A DNA stretch of 45,309 bases from contig CALMOE010000263.1 of the NCBI GenBank assembly GCA_937871715.1, forward strand, positions 1 to 45,309, given 5' to 3'. Position numbers and translations under genes: made by a program. Source of the stretch: an uncultured Geobacter sp. (GTDB taxonomy: Bacteria; Desulfobacterota; Desulfuromonadia; Geobacterales; DSM-12255). The notes below the pieces were generated by a model. It was not told where the DNA came from and did not search any database. It was given only the letters and a program-made list of their open reading frames with translations. This document shows positions 45,308 through 45,309 of the stretch, in pieces. Each line of letters starts with the position of its first letter. Position 1 is the stretch's first letter.

Positions 45308-45309
45308 TC

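Overview
The window looks like chromosomal DNA from a GC-rich, metabolically versatile anaerobe of the Geobacter/Pelobacter group (Desulfuromonadia). This is inferred from gene content and style: a tungsten-type aldehyde:ferredoxin oxidoreductase, a ~110 kDa NAD-glutamate dehydrogenase, many PAS/Cache sensor kinases, sigma-54 activators, and a giant secreted beta-helix protein. No rRNA, tRNA, CRISPR array or intact insertion sequence was seen.

Layout. (a) 1-9 kb, minus strand: a giant secreted surface protein cut by the window edge, an orphan trpE with its own terminator, and a Cache/HAMP/PAS histidine kinase. (b) 9.1-11.1 kb: htpG with a promoter and a terminator shared with the convergent gene. 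(c) 11.1-27 kb: a catabolic island arranged around a PAS-PAS-sigma-54 activator. Leftward runs gabT, a TIGR04076-like gene and an aldehyde ferredoxin oxidoreductase. Rightward, behind a near-consensus -24/-12 promoter, runs livK-H-M-G-F, gabD, NAD-gdh and a universal stress gene. Read together, these import an amino compound, transaminate it, oxidise the semialdehyde and recycle glutamate: a GABA (or similar omega-amino acid) pathway. (d) 27.1-30 kb: an outer-membrane porin and a secreted FG-GAP-like protein. (e) 30-32.3 kb: a gene graveyard with a broken nudC, a broken hybrid sensor kinase and the 3' end of a second glutamate dehydrogenase gene. (f) 32.3-35.5 kb, minus strand: an overlapping three-gene signalling operon (PAS kinase, CheY-like regulator, receiver-PP2C phosphatase). 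(g) 36.2-45.3 kb: a second island with a paralogous sigma-54 activator, another -24/-12 promoter, hyuA-hyuB, an NCS1 permease and a Tsx-like outer-membrane channel, forming an outer-to-inner uptake and hydrolysis system for a hydantoin- or nucleobase-like compound.

Two regulatory signals stand out. First, the leaders of the two outer-membrane genes (porin at 27118 and Tsx-like at 44522), which encode unrelated proteins, carry the same 72-nt RNA element. It has two hairpins whose loops are complementary (CCACC with GGTGG), compensatory stem changes, and the same distance to the start codon; I recognise no known family. Second, the two paralogous activators are each associated with 5-4-5 inverted repeats of the same architecture but differing at one position per half-site (ATGCA-N4-TGCAT versus ATTCA-N4-TGAAT), which are good candidates for their enhancer sites.
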